NCBI GenBank assembly: GCA_049670505.1
Contig: JBATTK010000036.1
Span: 81,791-145,790, forward strand
From: JBATTK01 sp049670505
Lineage (GTDB): Bacteria > Bacteroidota > Bacteroidia > Flavobacteriales > Flavobacteriaceae
Direction: 5' to 3'
Length of the DNA: 64,000 nt
The position numbers and the translations under genes were made by a program. Below, piece after piece: positions 7,026 to 16,185 of this stretch; position 1 is the stretch's first letter; every line of letters begins with the position of its first letter. The notes below the pieces were generated by a model. That model worked only from the letters and a program-made list of their open reading frames with translations, did not search any database and was not told the DNA's origin.

Positions 7026-8990
7026 ATGAAAAATTATAAGTATTATTATGTATTTGCAGTATTGGGGGCTACCTTGATGTTCTCCGGTTGCGGTAATCAG
7101 AACGGTAAAGCCTCTTCCAACGGTGCATTGTCTTCAAGCAGTGCCGAAAAGGTATATGTCGCCCCAGGGGAACAAGATGAGTTTTACGCATTTTTATCAG
7201 GGGGGTATAGTGGCAATCTTACGGTATACGGTCTTCCTTCCGGACGTATGTTCAAGGAAATTCCTGTTTTTTCCCAATTCCCTACGTCGGGTTATGGGTA
7301 TTCCGAAGAAACAAAACCGATGTTGAATACCTCGTACGGGTTTGTACCATGGGATGATGCGCACCACCCCGATATTTCGCAGACCAATGGGGAACTCGAT
7401 GGAAGGTGGGTTTTTATCAACGGTAACAACACCCCTCGTATTGCAAGAATAAGCCTGAGTACCTTTGAGACCGAGGAGATTATAGAGGTGCCCAATAGTG
7501 CGGGTAACCATAGTTCCTCGTTTATCACCGAGAATACGGAGTATGTAGTGGCCGGTACGCGATTTTCCGTACCTGTTCCCCAACGGGATATGCCCATTAA
7601 CGAATATAAGGGAAATTTTAAAGGCGCTTTAACTTTTATTAGCGTTGAGCCGGAACATGGTCATCTAGATATTAAGTTTCAACTGTTGATGCCCGGTTTT
7701 AATTATGACCTTTCGCACCCGGGACGTGGAAAATCACATGGTTGGTTCTTCTTTACGACCTATAATACCGAGGAGGCCAATTCACTTATGGAGGTAAACT
7801 CTTCTCAAAATGATAAAGATTTTATAGCTGCTGTCAACTGGAAGAAAATAGAGGAATATGTAAACAATGGCGGGGGAACAAAGGTGCCCGCTAACTACGC
7901 ACATAATGTATATGACGAAAGTACCCATACCGGTACTTCTACCATGAAAAAGGAAGTGTTGACGGTGGATCCCCTTAAGGTTCCCGGGGCGGTTTTCTTT
8001 TTACCCACCCCAAAATCGCCCCACGGTTGTGATGTTGATCCAACGGGCGAATATATTATTGGTAACGGAAAGCTTTCAGCGGATCTCACCATACATTCCT
8101 TTGATAAAATGTTGGCGGCCATAGAAGGTGAAAAATTCGATGGAGAAGCCTATGGTATCCCCATCTTAAAATTTGAGGACGTATTGGCAGGGGTCGTAAA
8201 AAGTGGCGGACTAGGCCCTTTACATACGGAGTTTGACGGACGGGGCAATGCGTATACCACCTTCTTTATTTCTTCGGAAGTGGTAAAATGGAAATTAGGT
8301 TCTTGGGAAGTCATTGACAGAAAACCAACATTCTATTCGGTAGGGCATATAATGATTCCCGGAGGAAATTCCAGAAAACCTTTCGGCAAGTACGCGGTGG
8401 CCATGAACAAGATTACCAAGGATCGCTATTTGCCCACAGGTCCGGAAATGGAGCACTCCGCTCAGATATATGATATTTCGGGCGAAAAAATGGAACTCAT
8501 CTATGATTTTCCAACACATGGCGAGCCGCATTATGCCGCCGGTTGCCCCGCAGAACTGTTGGCACCAAAATCAAAAAAAATCTATAGGTTGGACGATAAT
8601 AAACACAAGTATGCTACCCCGAGTCCCAATGAAGCGCGCGTAGAGCGTAATGGCAAAGAGGTACATATTTATATGTCTACCATCCGTAGCCACTTTACAC
8701 CTGATAACATTGAAGGTGTCAAAGTAGGGGATAAGGTATATTTCCATATTACCAATCATGAACAAGATTTTGATGTTCCCCATGGTTTCTCCATGATAGG
8801 GCAAAACACCTCTGAATTATTGGTGATGCCAGGACAGACCAAGACCTCCATATGGGAACCCAAGCAAGTGGGTGTATGGCCGTTCTATTGTACGGATTTC
8901 TGTTCGGCATTGCACCAAGAAATGCAGGGTTACGTAAGAGTGTCGCCCGCCAATTCCAATATAGACCTCTCATGGTCATTGGGCGAATAA
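7026..8990 (+). CDS. nosZ: Nitrous oxide reductase, clade II (Sec-type) NosZ
   Basis: 654 residues. NosZ reduces N2O to N2 in the periplasm with a CuZ and a CuA centre. The N-terminus (MFSGCGNQN) is a Sec lipoprotein-like signal rather than the twin-arginine signal of clade I, so this is the clade II enzyme. The beta-propeller carries histidine motifs expected for CuZ (DDAHHPD, SPHGCDVDPTGEYI, GPLHTEFDGRGNAY, EMEHSAQ, GEPHYAAGCP). The C-terminal cupredoxin domain has the CuA ligands VPHGFS and C622-x3-C626-x3-H630-x2-M633 (CTDFCSALHQEM). All key residues are present. No nir or nor genes are in the window, so it may serve a non-denitrifying N2O reducer. Confidence 0.97.
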   Translation: MKNYKYYYVFAVLGATLMFSGCGNQNGKASSNGALSSSSAEKVYVAPGEQDEFYAFLSGGYSGNLTVYGLPSGRMFKEIPVFSQFPTSGYGYSEETKPMLNTSYGFVPWDDAHHPDISQTNGELDGRWVFINGNNTPRIARISLSTFETEEIIEVPNSAGNHSSSFITENTEYVVAGTRFSVPVPQRDMPINEYKGNFKGALTFISVEPEHGHLDIKFQLLMPGFNYDLSHPGRGKSHGWFFFTTYNTEEANSLMEVNSSQNDKDFIAAVNWKKIEEYVNNGGGTKVPANYAHNVYDESTHTGTSTMKKEVLTVDPLKVPGAVFFLPTPKSPHGCDVDPTGEYIIGNGKLSADLTIHSFDKMLAAIEGEKFDGEAYGIPILKFEDVLAGVVKSGGLGPLHTEFDGRGNAYTTFFISSEVVKWKLGSWEVIDRKPTFYSVGHIMIPGGNSRKPFGKYAVAMNKITKDRYLPTGPEMEHSAQIYDISGEKMELIYDFPTHGEPHYAAGCPAELLAPKSKKIYRLDDNKHKYATPSPNEARVERNGKEVHIYMSTIRSHFTPDNIEGVKVGDKVYFHITNHEQDFDVPHGFSMIGQNTSELLVMPGQTKTSIWEPKQVGVWPFYCTDFCSALHQEMQGYVRVSPANSNIDLSWSLGE

Positions 8991-9020
8991 AGGTATTAGT
9001 GATTATTTCTTTCAGCACAA

Positions 9021-9054
9021 AAGCGGGCTGCGTCTAACACCTGCCCGCTTTTTT
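9021..9054 (+). terminator. Rho-independent terminator after nosZ
   Basis: Perfect 8-bp stem AAGCGGGC/GCCCGCTT (9021-9028 and 9043-9050) with a 14-nt loop and a run of T. It lies between nosZ and the next nos gene, so it may trim most transcripts after nosZ and lower expression of the maturation genes. Confidence 0.75.
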
Positions 9055-9122
9055 ACAAATTGAAGACGGATACGACCTTCAAAGACAAATCTCAATTTGT
9101 GTGTAACCTAAATCCGTAATAG

Positions 9123-9767
9123 ATGAAAAAAGCAAGTATAGCTATGGCAATAGGTCCCTTGTTCTTATTGGGATTGTATTTTTTCCCCCTATGGAACATT
9201 ATGTTAGGGGCACCGCAATATCCCGATCCTTTGGGAATGAATATTCATATTGACGGTATTCGGGGCGTCAGCGAGTTCGACATACAGAATATTGATGGTC
9301 TCAACCATTACATAGGAATGCGCAAATTGCCCAAGGCCGAAGAAATGTGGGAATTTAGTACCTTTCCTTTGGTCATTGGTGGTATGGTAGCTTTGGGCGT
9401 ACTTATCGGACTTTTGGGGTTCTTTAAAATAGTAAATTACAAATGGTTTATGGGATGGTTCGTGCTCATGAGCATTCTGGGCATTCTGGGCATGTACGAT
9501 TTTAACGCGTGGATGGTGGATTATGGGACCAATTTGGATCCTAATGCCATTATGAAACTCACCAATCCGGATGGAACACCCATGAGTTACAAACCTCCCT
9601 TGTTCGGCCATACCAAAATGTTGAATTTTGATGTAACTTCACTACCGTCCACAGGGGCGTGGATGATGTTCGCTGGAATGATGCTGACGGTTGTTGCTTT
9701 TTTAGTCGGATGGAAAAACAATAAGTCCTTGAAAACTCAAAAGGCCAGTAAATTGGTAACATCATGA
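9123..9767 (+). CDS. Nos-cluster integral membrane protein of unknown function
   Basis: 214 residues with about four hydrophobic helices: near 5-27 (IAMAIGPLFLLGLYFFPLW), 80-103, 109-127 and 178-200 (WMMFAGMMLTVVAFLVGW). Between the first and second is an outside loop with DPLGMNIHIDGIRGV. I recognise it only as a gene regularly found between nosZ and nosL in Bacteroidota; no enzyme motif is visible. Its last four bases overlap the nosL start (ATGA), so the two are translationally linked. A role in NosZ maturation or electron supply is possible from context only. Confidence 0.75.
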   Translation: MKKASIAMAIGPLFLLGLYFFPLWNIMLGAPQYPDPLGMNIHIDGIRGVSEFDIQNIDGLNHYIGMRKLPKAEEMWEFSTFPLVIGGMVALGVLIGLLGFFKIVNYKWFMGWFVLMSILGILGMYDFNAWMVDYGTNLDPNAIMKLTNPDGTPMSYKPPLFGHTKMLNFDVTSLPSTGAWMMFAGMMLTVVAFLVGWKNNKSLKTQKASKLVTS

Positions 9768-10198
9768 AGAAATGTTCGGTGGTATTGTTTATAGTTTTTT
9801 TTATGCTTTTAGGATGCAATTCAAGTCCAAAACCCATAGCGTATGGTTCGGACGGATGCCATTTTTGTAGCATGACCATTGTGGATAAACAGCATGCCGC
9901 ACAGTTTATGACCCGGAAAGGAAAAACCTATTCTTTTGATGCTACGGAATGTATGATGAATCGTTTAAAAGAAGTAGATAACGAAACGATCGCCCTTTTT
10001 TTTGTAAACGATTATAATGCCCCCGGCAACCTCATTGATGCTACAAAGGCTACGTACCTTATAAGTAAAAATATTCCAAGTCCCATGGGGGAATATTTGA
10101 GCGCCTTTGAAACAAAAGCGGCTGCAGCGTATGCCCAGAAAGAAAACGAAGGTGAACTTTTTACCTGGGAAGGACTGCAACAACGGTTCCGAAAATAG
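9764..10198 (+). CDS. nosL: NosL copper-binding lipoprotein
   Basis: 144 residues with a lipoprotein signal (VFFMLLGCNSS) and the NosL copper site CHFCSMTIVDKQHAAQF, in which the CxxC-x-M region delivers copper for the CuZ site of NosZ. A second conserved segment, YSFDATECMMNRL, follows. Length and motifs match the family. It overlaps the preceding membrane-protein gene by 4 bp and is followed 32 bp later by a small cupin gene. Confidence 0.92.
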   Translation: MKKCSVVLFIVFFMLLGCNSSPKPIAYGSDGCHFCSMTIVDKQHAAQFMTRKGKTYSFDATECMMNRLKEVDNETIALFFVNDYNAPGNLIDATKATYLISKNIPSPMGEYLSAFETKAAAAYAQKENEGELFTWEGLQQRFRK

Positions 10199-10230
10199 GA
10201 TTGTTTCATAACCATTAAGCTAGACACGAT

Positions 10231-10524
10231 ATGTATACCATTGATTCCACCATACGAACACAGCCATTCAACCAATTGAACGTGCAAAAACTGGTGAAGA
10301 ACGATGCCTTGGAAATTCTGAGTATCAGTCTGGAAAGAGATGCTATTTTTCCAGAACATACTTCTCCAAAAGATGCCGAGTTGATTGTTTTGGAGGGCGA
10401 CCTTGTTTTTCATATCGATGGTAAACCCTACGCTCTAAAACGACAACAACATTTTAGCTTTCCGAAGCATACGGTGCATTGGGTAGAGGCAAAAGAGAAT
10501 TCTAAATTTTTGATCGTTCGCTGA
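10231..10524 (+). CDS. Small cupin-domain protein
   Basis: 97 residues forming a single cupin barrel: FPEHTSPKDAELIVLEGDLVFHIDGKPYAL resembles cupin motif 1 (G-x5-H-x-H-type, here with one histidine) and FSFPKHTVHWVEA motif 2. No signal peptide, so probably cytoplasmic. It sits between nosL and nosD, and its stop codon overlaps the nosD start (TGATG), so it belongs to the nos operon. Binding partner or metal is unknown; a sensory or metal-handling role for the cluster is a guess. Confidence 0.75.
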   Translation: MYTIDSTIRTQPFNQLNVQKLVKNDALEILSISLERDAIFPEHTSPKDAELIVLEGDLVFHIDGKPYALKRQQHFSFPKHTVHWVEAKENSKFLIVR

Positions 10525-11807
10525 TGAAATACATACGCGGATTTTTCTTTCTCCTCCTTTCATTCACGACCCATCATGTCCTTCTGGCAGATACCATTAC
10601 AGTGTGTAAGTCCTGTGAAATAACCTCCATAAAAGAAGGTATTGCCATGGCGGCCGATTACGATACGGTATTGATAAAAAAGGGTACCTATAAGGAATAC
10701 AATATTTTGATAGACAAACCGCTGACCCTCTTTGGGAAAAATTTTCCCATAGTAGATGGGGAGGACAAGGGTGAAATTATTCGGATAGTATCGGATAACG
10801 TAACTGTAGACGGTCTTTTTGTTATCAATGTAGGTACTAGTTACACCACGGATTACGCCGCAATACGTGTAGTAAAAAGTGAAAACTTTTTGATACAAAA
10901 CGTGGTATTGGAAAAATTATTTTTTGGTATCTACTTGGAAAAATCCAGTAACGGAAGAGTGTACCACAACAAAATCATCGGTGACGCTACGGATGAGTAT
11001 AATTCCGGGAACGGCATTCAATTGTGGTATTCACATCATGTGGAAGTAGATCGAAACATTGTACAAGGCGTCAGGGACGGTATTTATTTGGAATTTTCGG
11101 ATCATATCACCATAAATGATAATATAAGTACCAATAATCTGCGGTATGGACTACATTTTATGTTCTCTAACAATGATATATACACGAACAATGTTTTTGA
11201 AAATAACGGCGCGGGGGTAGCGGTGATGTTTTCTAAGCGTATAAAAATGTTGGGCAATACGTTTCGTAAAAATTGGGGCACGGCCGCTTTTGGAATGCTT
11301 TTAAAGGAAATCAACGATGCCGAGATCAACGGAAATACCTTTGAGGAAAATACGATAGGCATTAATATAGAGGGATCCAACCGAATTGATTACAAAAACA
11401 ATAGTTTTATAAAAAACGGATGGGCCATCAAAGTATTAGGGGCCTGTTATACCAATTCCTTTATCCATAATAACTTTTTGTACAACTCCTTTGATATCTC
11501 CTACAATAGCAGACTGAACGATAATGTATTTGACCAAAATTATTGGAGCGATTATACAGGTTATGATTTGGATAAGAATGGTATCGGGGATGTGCCCTAT
11601 CGTCCCGTAAAATTATTTTCGTACGTTGTGAACCGCACACCGGAAACCATAGTATTGTTACGGAGCCTGTTTATGGACATTATCGATTTCTCGGAAAAAG
11701 TATCACCGGTCTTTACGCCCGATAATTTATTGGATGCAAATCCGCTAATGAGAAAAGTTGACGGTGGGCGTATTCGATCGGCAAAAAAAAGCCAACATAA
11801 AATCTAA
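10524..11807 (+). CDS. nosD: NosD, periplasmic right-handed beta-helix protein for NosZ maturation
   Basis: 427 residues with a Sec signal (MKYIRGFFFLLLSF to VLLADT) and a long series of parallel beta-helix (CASH/NosD) repeats with the rhythm N-x-hydrophobic-x-N (for instance ENFLIQNVVLEKLFFGIYL, ITINDNISTNNLRYGLHFM). NosD works with NosF and NosY as an ABC-type complex that helps assemble the copper centre of NosZ. An unusual early CKSC pair (VCKSCEIT) follows the signal and could bind metal or form a disulfide. The tail FSEKVSPVFTPDNLLDANPL is near the usual end of NosD. Confidence 0.93.
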   Translation: MKYIRGFFFLLLSFTTHHVLLADTITVCKSCEITSIKEGIAMAADYDTVLIKKGTYKEYNILIDKPLTLFGKNFPIVDGEDKGEIIRIVSDNVTVDGLFVINVGTSYTTDYAAIRVVKSENFLIQNVVLEKLFFGIYLEKSSNGRVYHNKIIGDATDEYNSGNGIQLWYSHHVEVDRNIVQGVRDGIYLEFSDHITINDNISTNNLRYGLHFMFSNNDIYTNNVFENNGAGVAVMFSKRIKMLGNTFRKNWGTAAFGMLLKEINDAEINGNTFEENTIGINIEGSNRIDYKNNSFIKNGWAIKVLGACYTNSFIHNNFLYNSFDISYNSRLNDNVFDQNYWSDYTGYDLDKNGIGDVPYRPVKLFSYVVNRTPETIVLLRSLFMDIIDFSEKVSPVFTPDNLLDANPLMRKVDGGRIRSAKKSQHKI

Positions 11808-11956
11808 GATCGATATGGCCACTCCTCTATTTTACTTACATCCTACGTCCGCCGGCTGGTAGAGAAAGTGGAATGCAGGTGGTGGAATAGGGGTAGGGGT
11901 AAGATCGGAACACGAGTATCGAAATCGGGAAATACAGCTAAATTGAGCAAAAACAA

Positions 11957-12664
11957 ATGATACAAATTGAAAATCTACATAAAAAGTTCGGAAAGAACCA
12001 AGTGCTTACCGGTCTCGATTTACATATTGAAAAAGGCGGCATCTTTGCCATACTGGGTCCAAACGGATCGGGCAAGACTACCTTGATCAAAAGCATTTTA
12101 GGTATGGTGATACCGAACAAAGGTATGATTTCGGTCGGGGGAAAATCCATCAAAAACAAGTGGAAGTACCGCCAGGAAATCCAATACCTCCCACAAATAG
12201 CCAACTTTCCGAACAATTTAAAAGTAAAGGAACTGATCCGTATGATCAAAGACTTGCGTCAAAGACCTAGTGAAGAAGAAAAATTAACGACACTTTTTGG
12301 TCTTGAACCGTTTTTGGACAAAAAATTGGTGACACTTTCCGGAGGTACCAAGCAGAAAGTAAACATTGTACTTACTTTTATGTTCAACAACCCCTTGATC
12401 GTTCTGGACGAACCCACTACCGGGCTAGACCCTGTAGCCCTTATCCGATTGAAAGAACTGATACAACGTGAAAAAAAACAGGGAAAGACCATCTTGGTGT
12501 CCTCACATATTATGCAGTTTGTGGAAGAAGTGGCCGATGAAATTGTCTATCTTCTGGAAGGAAAAATATATTTTAAAGGAAGTATCGAAGCATTGAAAAA
12601 GAAGACTGACCAAACCAACGTTGAACATGCCATTGCGGCAATAGCTACTACTACAAATGCTTAA
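11957..12664 (+). CDS. nosF: NosF, ABC transporter ATPase of the Nos maturation complex
   Basis: 235 residues with all ABC ATPase motifs: Walker A GPNGSGKTT near residue 36, Q-loop YLPQIANFP, signature LSGGTKQKV, Walker B IVLDEPTTGLDP and H-loop SSHIMQF. It energises the NosDFY complex at the inner membrane. The 149-bp gap between nosD and this gene holds nothing I recognise. The gene overlaps nosY by 8 bp, fitting a tight two-subunit pair. Confidence 0.93.
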   Translation: MIQIENLHKKFGKNQVLTGLDLHIEKGGIFAILGPNGSGKTTLIKSILGMVIPNKGMISVGGKSIKNKWKYRQEIQYLPQIANFPNNLKVKELIRMIKDLRQRPSEEEKLTTLFGLEPFLDKKLVTLSGGTKQKVNIVLTFMFNNPLIVLDEPTTGLDPVALIRLKELIQREKKQGKTILVSSHIMQFVEEVADEIVYLLEGKIYFKGSIEALKKKTDQTNVEHAIAAIATTTNA

Positions 12665-13439
12665 AATACTGAAATATAGTTTTTACGACCTTATCCGTAG
12701 CCGCTGGAGTTATGTATATTTTTTGTTTTATATGGCTTTGGGGTTTGTGTTGTTGTTCTTGAACAATGACGTATCTAAAGCGGTGATTACCTTAATGAAT
12801 GTTATCATTGTACTTGTTCCGTTGATCGGAACTATTTTTGGCGTTATGTACTATTATAATTCCAAAGAGTTTACCGAGCTTTTGTTGGCCCTGCCTATCA
12901 AACGTTCCTCTATTTTCTTGGGGCAATATCTCGGGGTGGCCGGTTCATTGACCCTAAGTCTTGTCCTAGGGCTTGGTATTCCTTTTGTGCTTTATGGACT
13001 TTTCCAAAGCGATACTATTTTCGATTTCTCATTGCTCTTGATAACAGGTGGGTTTTTGACCCTGATTTTCACGGCCTTGTCCTTCAATATTGCGCTGTCC
13101 AACGAAAACAAGATCAAAGGATTTGGCTATGCGGTGCTGCTTTGGTTGTTCTTGGCGGTCATATATGATGGTTTGTTTCTGATGTCCTTGATTGTTTTTG
13201 AAGAATATCCGTTGGATGCTTTTTCCTTGGCAGCCACCATGCTCAATCCAATAGACCTTTCACGGACACTTATTCTTTTAGAGTTGGATATTTCCGCCTT
13301 ATTGGGCTATACGGGTGCAGTGTTCAAAAACTTTTTTGGTACCGACCAAGGGTTATTTATTTCCCTATTAATGTTGGTGCTTTGGACAGTTGCCCCCGTT
13401 TGGCGACTAGTATATAAATCAAAAAAGAAGGATTTTTAA
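12657..13439 (+). CDS. nosY: NosY, ABC transporter membrane subunit
   Basis: 260 residues with six predicted membrane helices, beginning MLKILKYSFYDLIRSRWSYV, the cytoplasmic coupling stretch of ABC-2 type permeases, followed by YFLFYMALGFVLLFL. It is the permease partner of NosF. Its start lies within the last codons of nosF. It is the last gene of the nos group; beyond it comes a repeat island and convergent genes. Confidence 0.92.
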   Translation: MLKILKYSFYDLIRSRWSYVYFLFYMALGFVLLFLNNDVSKAVITLMNVIIVLVPLIGTIFGVMYYYNSKEFTELLLALPIKRSSIFLGQYLGVAGSLTLSLVLGLGIPFVLYGLFQSDTIFDFSLLLITGGFLTLIFTALSFNIALSNENKIKGFGYAVLLWLFLAVIYDGLFLMSLIVFEEYPLDAFSLAATMLNPIDLSRTLILLELDISALLGYTGAVFKNFFGTDQGLFISLLMLVLWTVAPVWRLVYKSKKKDF

Positions 13440-13459
13440 GGAAACCAATTTAGTTTATC

Positions 13460-13625
13460 GTTTTCGGTTTCTGGTTTAAGGTTCAAAGTTTAAAGTTCAA
13501 GGTTCAAGGTTCAAGGTTTTGGTTTTTTATCCTTCGTCTTTGGGAAGACAGTTTCCGGTTATCAAAAATACCTATTGCCTAATACCAACTGTCCACTGCA
13601 ACTGCCCACTGCCCGCCTCCAGTTT
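13460..13625. repeat. 7-bp-period degenerate repeat island 1
   Basis: From 13460 to 13515 there are eight consecutive heptamers: GTTTTCG, GTTTCTG, GTTTAAG, GTTCAAA, GTTTAAA, then GTTCAAG three times. After a spacer the same style continues with CCTATTG and CCTAATA units and CTGCCCA-like units up to about 13620. The island lies between the convergent nosY and truncated haemoglobin genes. No coding capacity. Confidence 0.7.
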
Positions 13626-13653
13626 CCCATACATGGAGCAGAGCTGGTCTAAC

Positions 13654-14043
13654 TCACTTATTTCTGTGTTCAAAGATTTTCATAAATAACATAGTGCTCA
13701 TCTTCTGCGCCCTGTTTTTGGCAACCCAGGCAGTTTCGCCCTCAAACAGTTCATCTATAGTAGCAAACCAAAGGTTGAGCCATAATCCAAAATGTTCGGA
13801 GGTAATGGTATGATTCATTTTATCGTCCACTTCTTGATGTGCCGTAACCGGATTACCCATGTATTTCCGTTTTAAGAATAGCTGGGTTTCCCAAAAATCT
13901 ACCAAGAGGATGATGTGGCTTTCCCAATCCGAAATAATACCATTAAAGATAGGGCCGAGTATTTCGTCGGCCCTAATTTTATCGTAAAATGTTCTGACTA
14001 ACAGGAAAACGTCTTCCCTGTTTTTTAAGTCCGCTTTGGTCAT
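13654..14043 (-). CDS. Group 3 truncated haemoglobin
   Basis: 129 residues matching the group 3 (P) truncated haemoglobin fold: FYDKIRADEILGPIFNG at the B helix, DFWETQLF with the CD/E region, and GNPVTAHQEV where the distal pocket and the FG turn lie; HFGLWLNLWFATIDELF is the proximal helix, with His near residue 84 as probable haem ligand. Such globins bind O2 and NO at low oxygen and are common next to respiratory oxidases. It overlaps the CoA-transferase gene by 4 bp (ATGA) and is the last member of the minus-strand run that begins with ccoS. Confidence 0.88.
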   Translation of the reverse strand: MTKADLKNREDVFLLVRTFYDKIRADEILGPIFNGIISDWESHIILLVDFWETQLFLKRKYMGNPVTAHQEVDDKMNHTITSEHFGLWLNLWFATIDELFEGETAWVAKNRAQKMSTMLFMKIFEHRNK

Positions 14044-15326
14044 AATTTCACTCCATTTTTTCGCTCAAAGCGTTCAAAGGCCGCTTTTTGCAGTTCTTCC
14101 CTATGATCGGGATGTGCTATGGTAATAAGTGCTTTTGCACGTTCATATAAATTTTTCCCAAACAGGTTCACTACTCCGTATTCCGTGGCTACGTAGTTTA
14201 CATGGGCCCTAGTGGTAGTGACCCCGGCTCCTTGTTTTAAATAAGGGGTGATTTTTGAAACCCCTTTTCCCGTAGTGGAAGATATGGCAAAAATAGGTTT
14301 ACCACCTTCGGAAAGCGAGGCCGCTCGGATAAAATCCATTTGTCCGCCTACTCCCGAGAATTGCCGGGTTCCAATGGTATCCGCACATACCTGACCGGTG
14401 AGATCTATCTCAATAGCACTGTTGATAGCGGTAACTTTTGGATTTTTTCTAATAATGGCGGTGTCATTGGTATAAGCCGCTTCTTTAAAATGTACGGAAG
14501 GATTATCATCTATAAAATCATACAATTTTTGAGAGCCCGCAGCAAAACAGGTAACGATTTTCCCGGTTTTCATTTCTTTTTCTTCTCCGGTAATTATGCC
14601 GCTTTCCACAAGGGGAAGCAGTCCATCGGAAAACATTTCGGTATGTACACCCAATCTTTTGTGGTTAGTTAGGTTGTTTAGGACGGCATTGGGAATATTT
14701 CCGATACCCAATTGTAAAGTAGCCCCATCCTCTATAAGTCCGGCAACATGTTTTCCTATCTGTTCATCAACTTCGGATAGTGCAGTAGGGTTATGGACAT
14801 GTATGGGGGTATCTACCTCTATAGCACAATCTATATTACTTATATGAATTATTCCGTCTCCATGAGTTCTAGGTACCTGGGGATTTATCTGTGCAATGAC
14901 TTTTTTTGCCTTTTGTACCGCAGGCAAGGCAATATCCACGGAAACGCCCAAGGAACAATACCCATGTTTATCCGGAGGGGAAACCTGTACCAGTGCTACG
15001 TCCAAAGGCAAAATATTTCTTCTGAACAGCAAGTGTATCTCACTTAGAAATATGGGGATATAGTCTCCTTGATTGGTGTTTACCGCTTTCCTAACATTAC
15101 CGCCTACAAAACAACAATTTATTTTAAAGGATTCATTATAAGGAGGCAAGGTGTATTTGACCTCACCCTCTGTATGAATGGATATAATCTCTACATCCTT
15201 CAATTCCGTATATCGCTCACAAATGGCATCGATTAAACTATTAGGGGTCATTGCGGCACCCTGAACAAAAACTCTATTTCCGGATTGGACTAGTGTAGCG
15301 GCTTCCGCTGCTGTTACAATTTTCAT
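14040..15326 (-). CDS. Acetyl-CoA hydrolase/transferase family (acetate or 4-hydroxybutyrate CoA-transferase type)
   Basis: 428 residues covering both halves of the family. Motifs are ATLQLGIGNIPNAVL, the catalytic-glutamate segment HTEMFSDGLLPL near residue 235, CFAAGSQKLYDF, and the C-terminal QFSGVGGQMDFIRAA. These enzymes move CoA between acetyl-CoA and other acids or acetate. Exact substrate cannot be read from sequence. It sits between the TauE/SafE-like gene (48 bp) and the haemoglobin (4-bp overlap) at the end of the cco operon, so acetate or acyl-CoA balance seems coupled to microaerobic respiration. Confidence 0.88.
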   Translation of the reverse strand: MKIVTAAEAATLVQSGNRVFVQGAAMTPNSLIDAICERYTELKDVEIISIHTEGEVKYTLPPYNESFKINCCFVGGNVRKAVNTNQGDYIPIFLSEIHLLFRRNILPLDVALVQVSPPDKHGYCSLGVSVDIALPAVQKAKKVIAQINPQVPRTHGDGIIHISNIDCAIEVDTPIHVHNPTALSEVDEQIGKHVAGLIEDGATLQLGIGNIPNAVLNNLTNHKRLGVHTEMFSDGLLPLVESGIITGEEKEMKTGKIVTCFAAGSQKLYDFIDDNPSVHFKEAAYTNDTAIIRKNPKVTAINSAIEIDLTGQVCADTIGTRQFSGVGGQMDFIRAASLSEGGKPIFAISSTTGKGVSKITPYLKQGAGVTTTRAHVNYVATEYGVVNLFGKNLYERAKALITIAHPDHREELQKAAFERFERKNGVKL

Positions 15327-15374
15327 GCTTGTATTGGATTATATGTTGATATTAATTCTTTGGCTATTCACAAT

Positions 15375-16082
15375 TTATGGTTGATGACATTCTATGGTAC
15401 TCGATGCGAGTTCTATGACCGGCTTTGGAGAAATATAGGGAATGCCCAATCCCAATCCACGAAGGATAAAAAGAATTCCGATAACCACTACGAAAACAGG
15501 AATCAATTTTTGGATCCTCCTTTTGGTAACACCTTTTAGCATGCTACTGAAGTAGATAGCGGTTGTCATCAGAGGAATTGTGCCTAATCCGAACAGCACC
15601 ATATAGAAAGAACCTTCCCAGGGACTTCCCATGGCTATAGCCCCGAACAGGGCCATATAGACCAGGCCACACGGAAGAAAACCATTCAGAAAACCAATCG
15701 TAAGAAAAGTATCGGAAGTCTTTTTTTGAAGTTCTTTACCGAGTTTATTCTTTACTTTGGAAACCAGCCGGTATATGGATTTTGAAAAGTTATATCTGTT
15801 AAAGGCCTTATAGGGCAGGAGTACTATAAAAATCATCAGAATCCCGATAACGATAGACAGTTTTTGCTGCATCCCAAAGATATATAGTCCCTTGCCCAGA
15901 AATCCGAATATCAGGCCCATAATGCCATAGGCGGCCAATCTACCTGTATGATAGATACTTATTTGTAAAAATTTCTTTAGATTATTTGTTCTATCTACGG
16001 GCAGCATAAAGGCAATTGGGCCGCACATGCCCACGCAGTGCAAACTTCCCAATAGTCCTAAGATGATAGCAGATAACAACAT
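15375..16082 (-). CDS. TauE/SafE-family membrane protein of the cco cluster
   Basis: 235 residues with six hydrophobic segments. The first reads MLLSAIILGLLGSLHCVGMC, with the GSLHCVGMCGP signature of the DsbD/UreH-like branch of sulfite exporter (TauE/SafE) proteins. A second motif, GFLNGFLPCGLVYMAL, lies near residue 120. In many Bacteroidota this gene follows ccoG and ccoH, and a link to copper handling for the cbb3 oxidase is proposed from that position. The two cysteine motifs (HCVGMC and PCG) fit metal or thiol chemistry. Specific substrate unknown. Confidence 0.85.
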   Translation of the reverse strand: MLLSAIILGLLGSLHCVGMCGPIAFMLPVDRTNNLKKFLQISIYHTGRLAAYGIMGLIFGFLGKGLYIFGMQQKLSIVIGILMIFIVLLPYKAFNRYNFSKSIYRLVSKVKNKLGKELQKKTSDTFLTIGFLNGFLPCGLVYMALFGAIAMGSPWEGSFYMVLFGLGTIPLMTTAIYFSSMLKGVTKRRIQKLIPVFVVVIGILFILRGLGLGIPYISPKPVIELASSTIECHQP

Positions 16083-16185
16083 TGTTTATAGAAATGAGAA
16101 TTCAGATATCGGATATTAGAAATTTACGCTTTGCACTAGATGTATAGCATACATCTAAAATCTCTTGTTAATGTCCAACATCTTT

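Noticed and set aside
7197..7583. Minus-strand open frame opposite nosZ
   Set aside because: Shadow of conserved nosZ codons; no start context, promoter or protein-like pattern.
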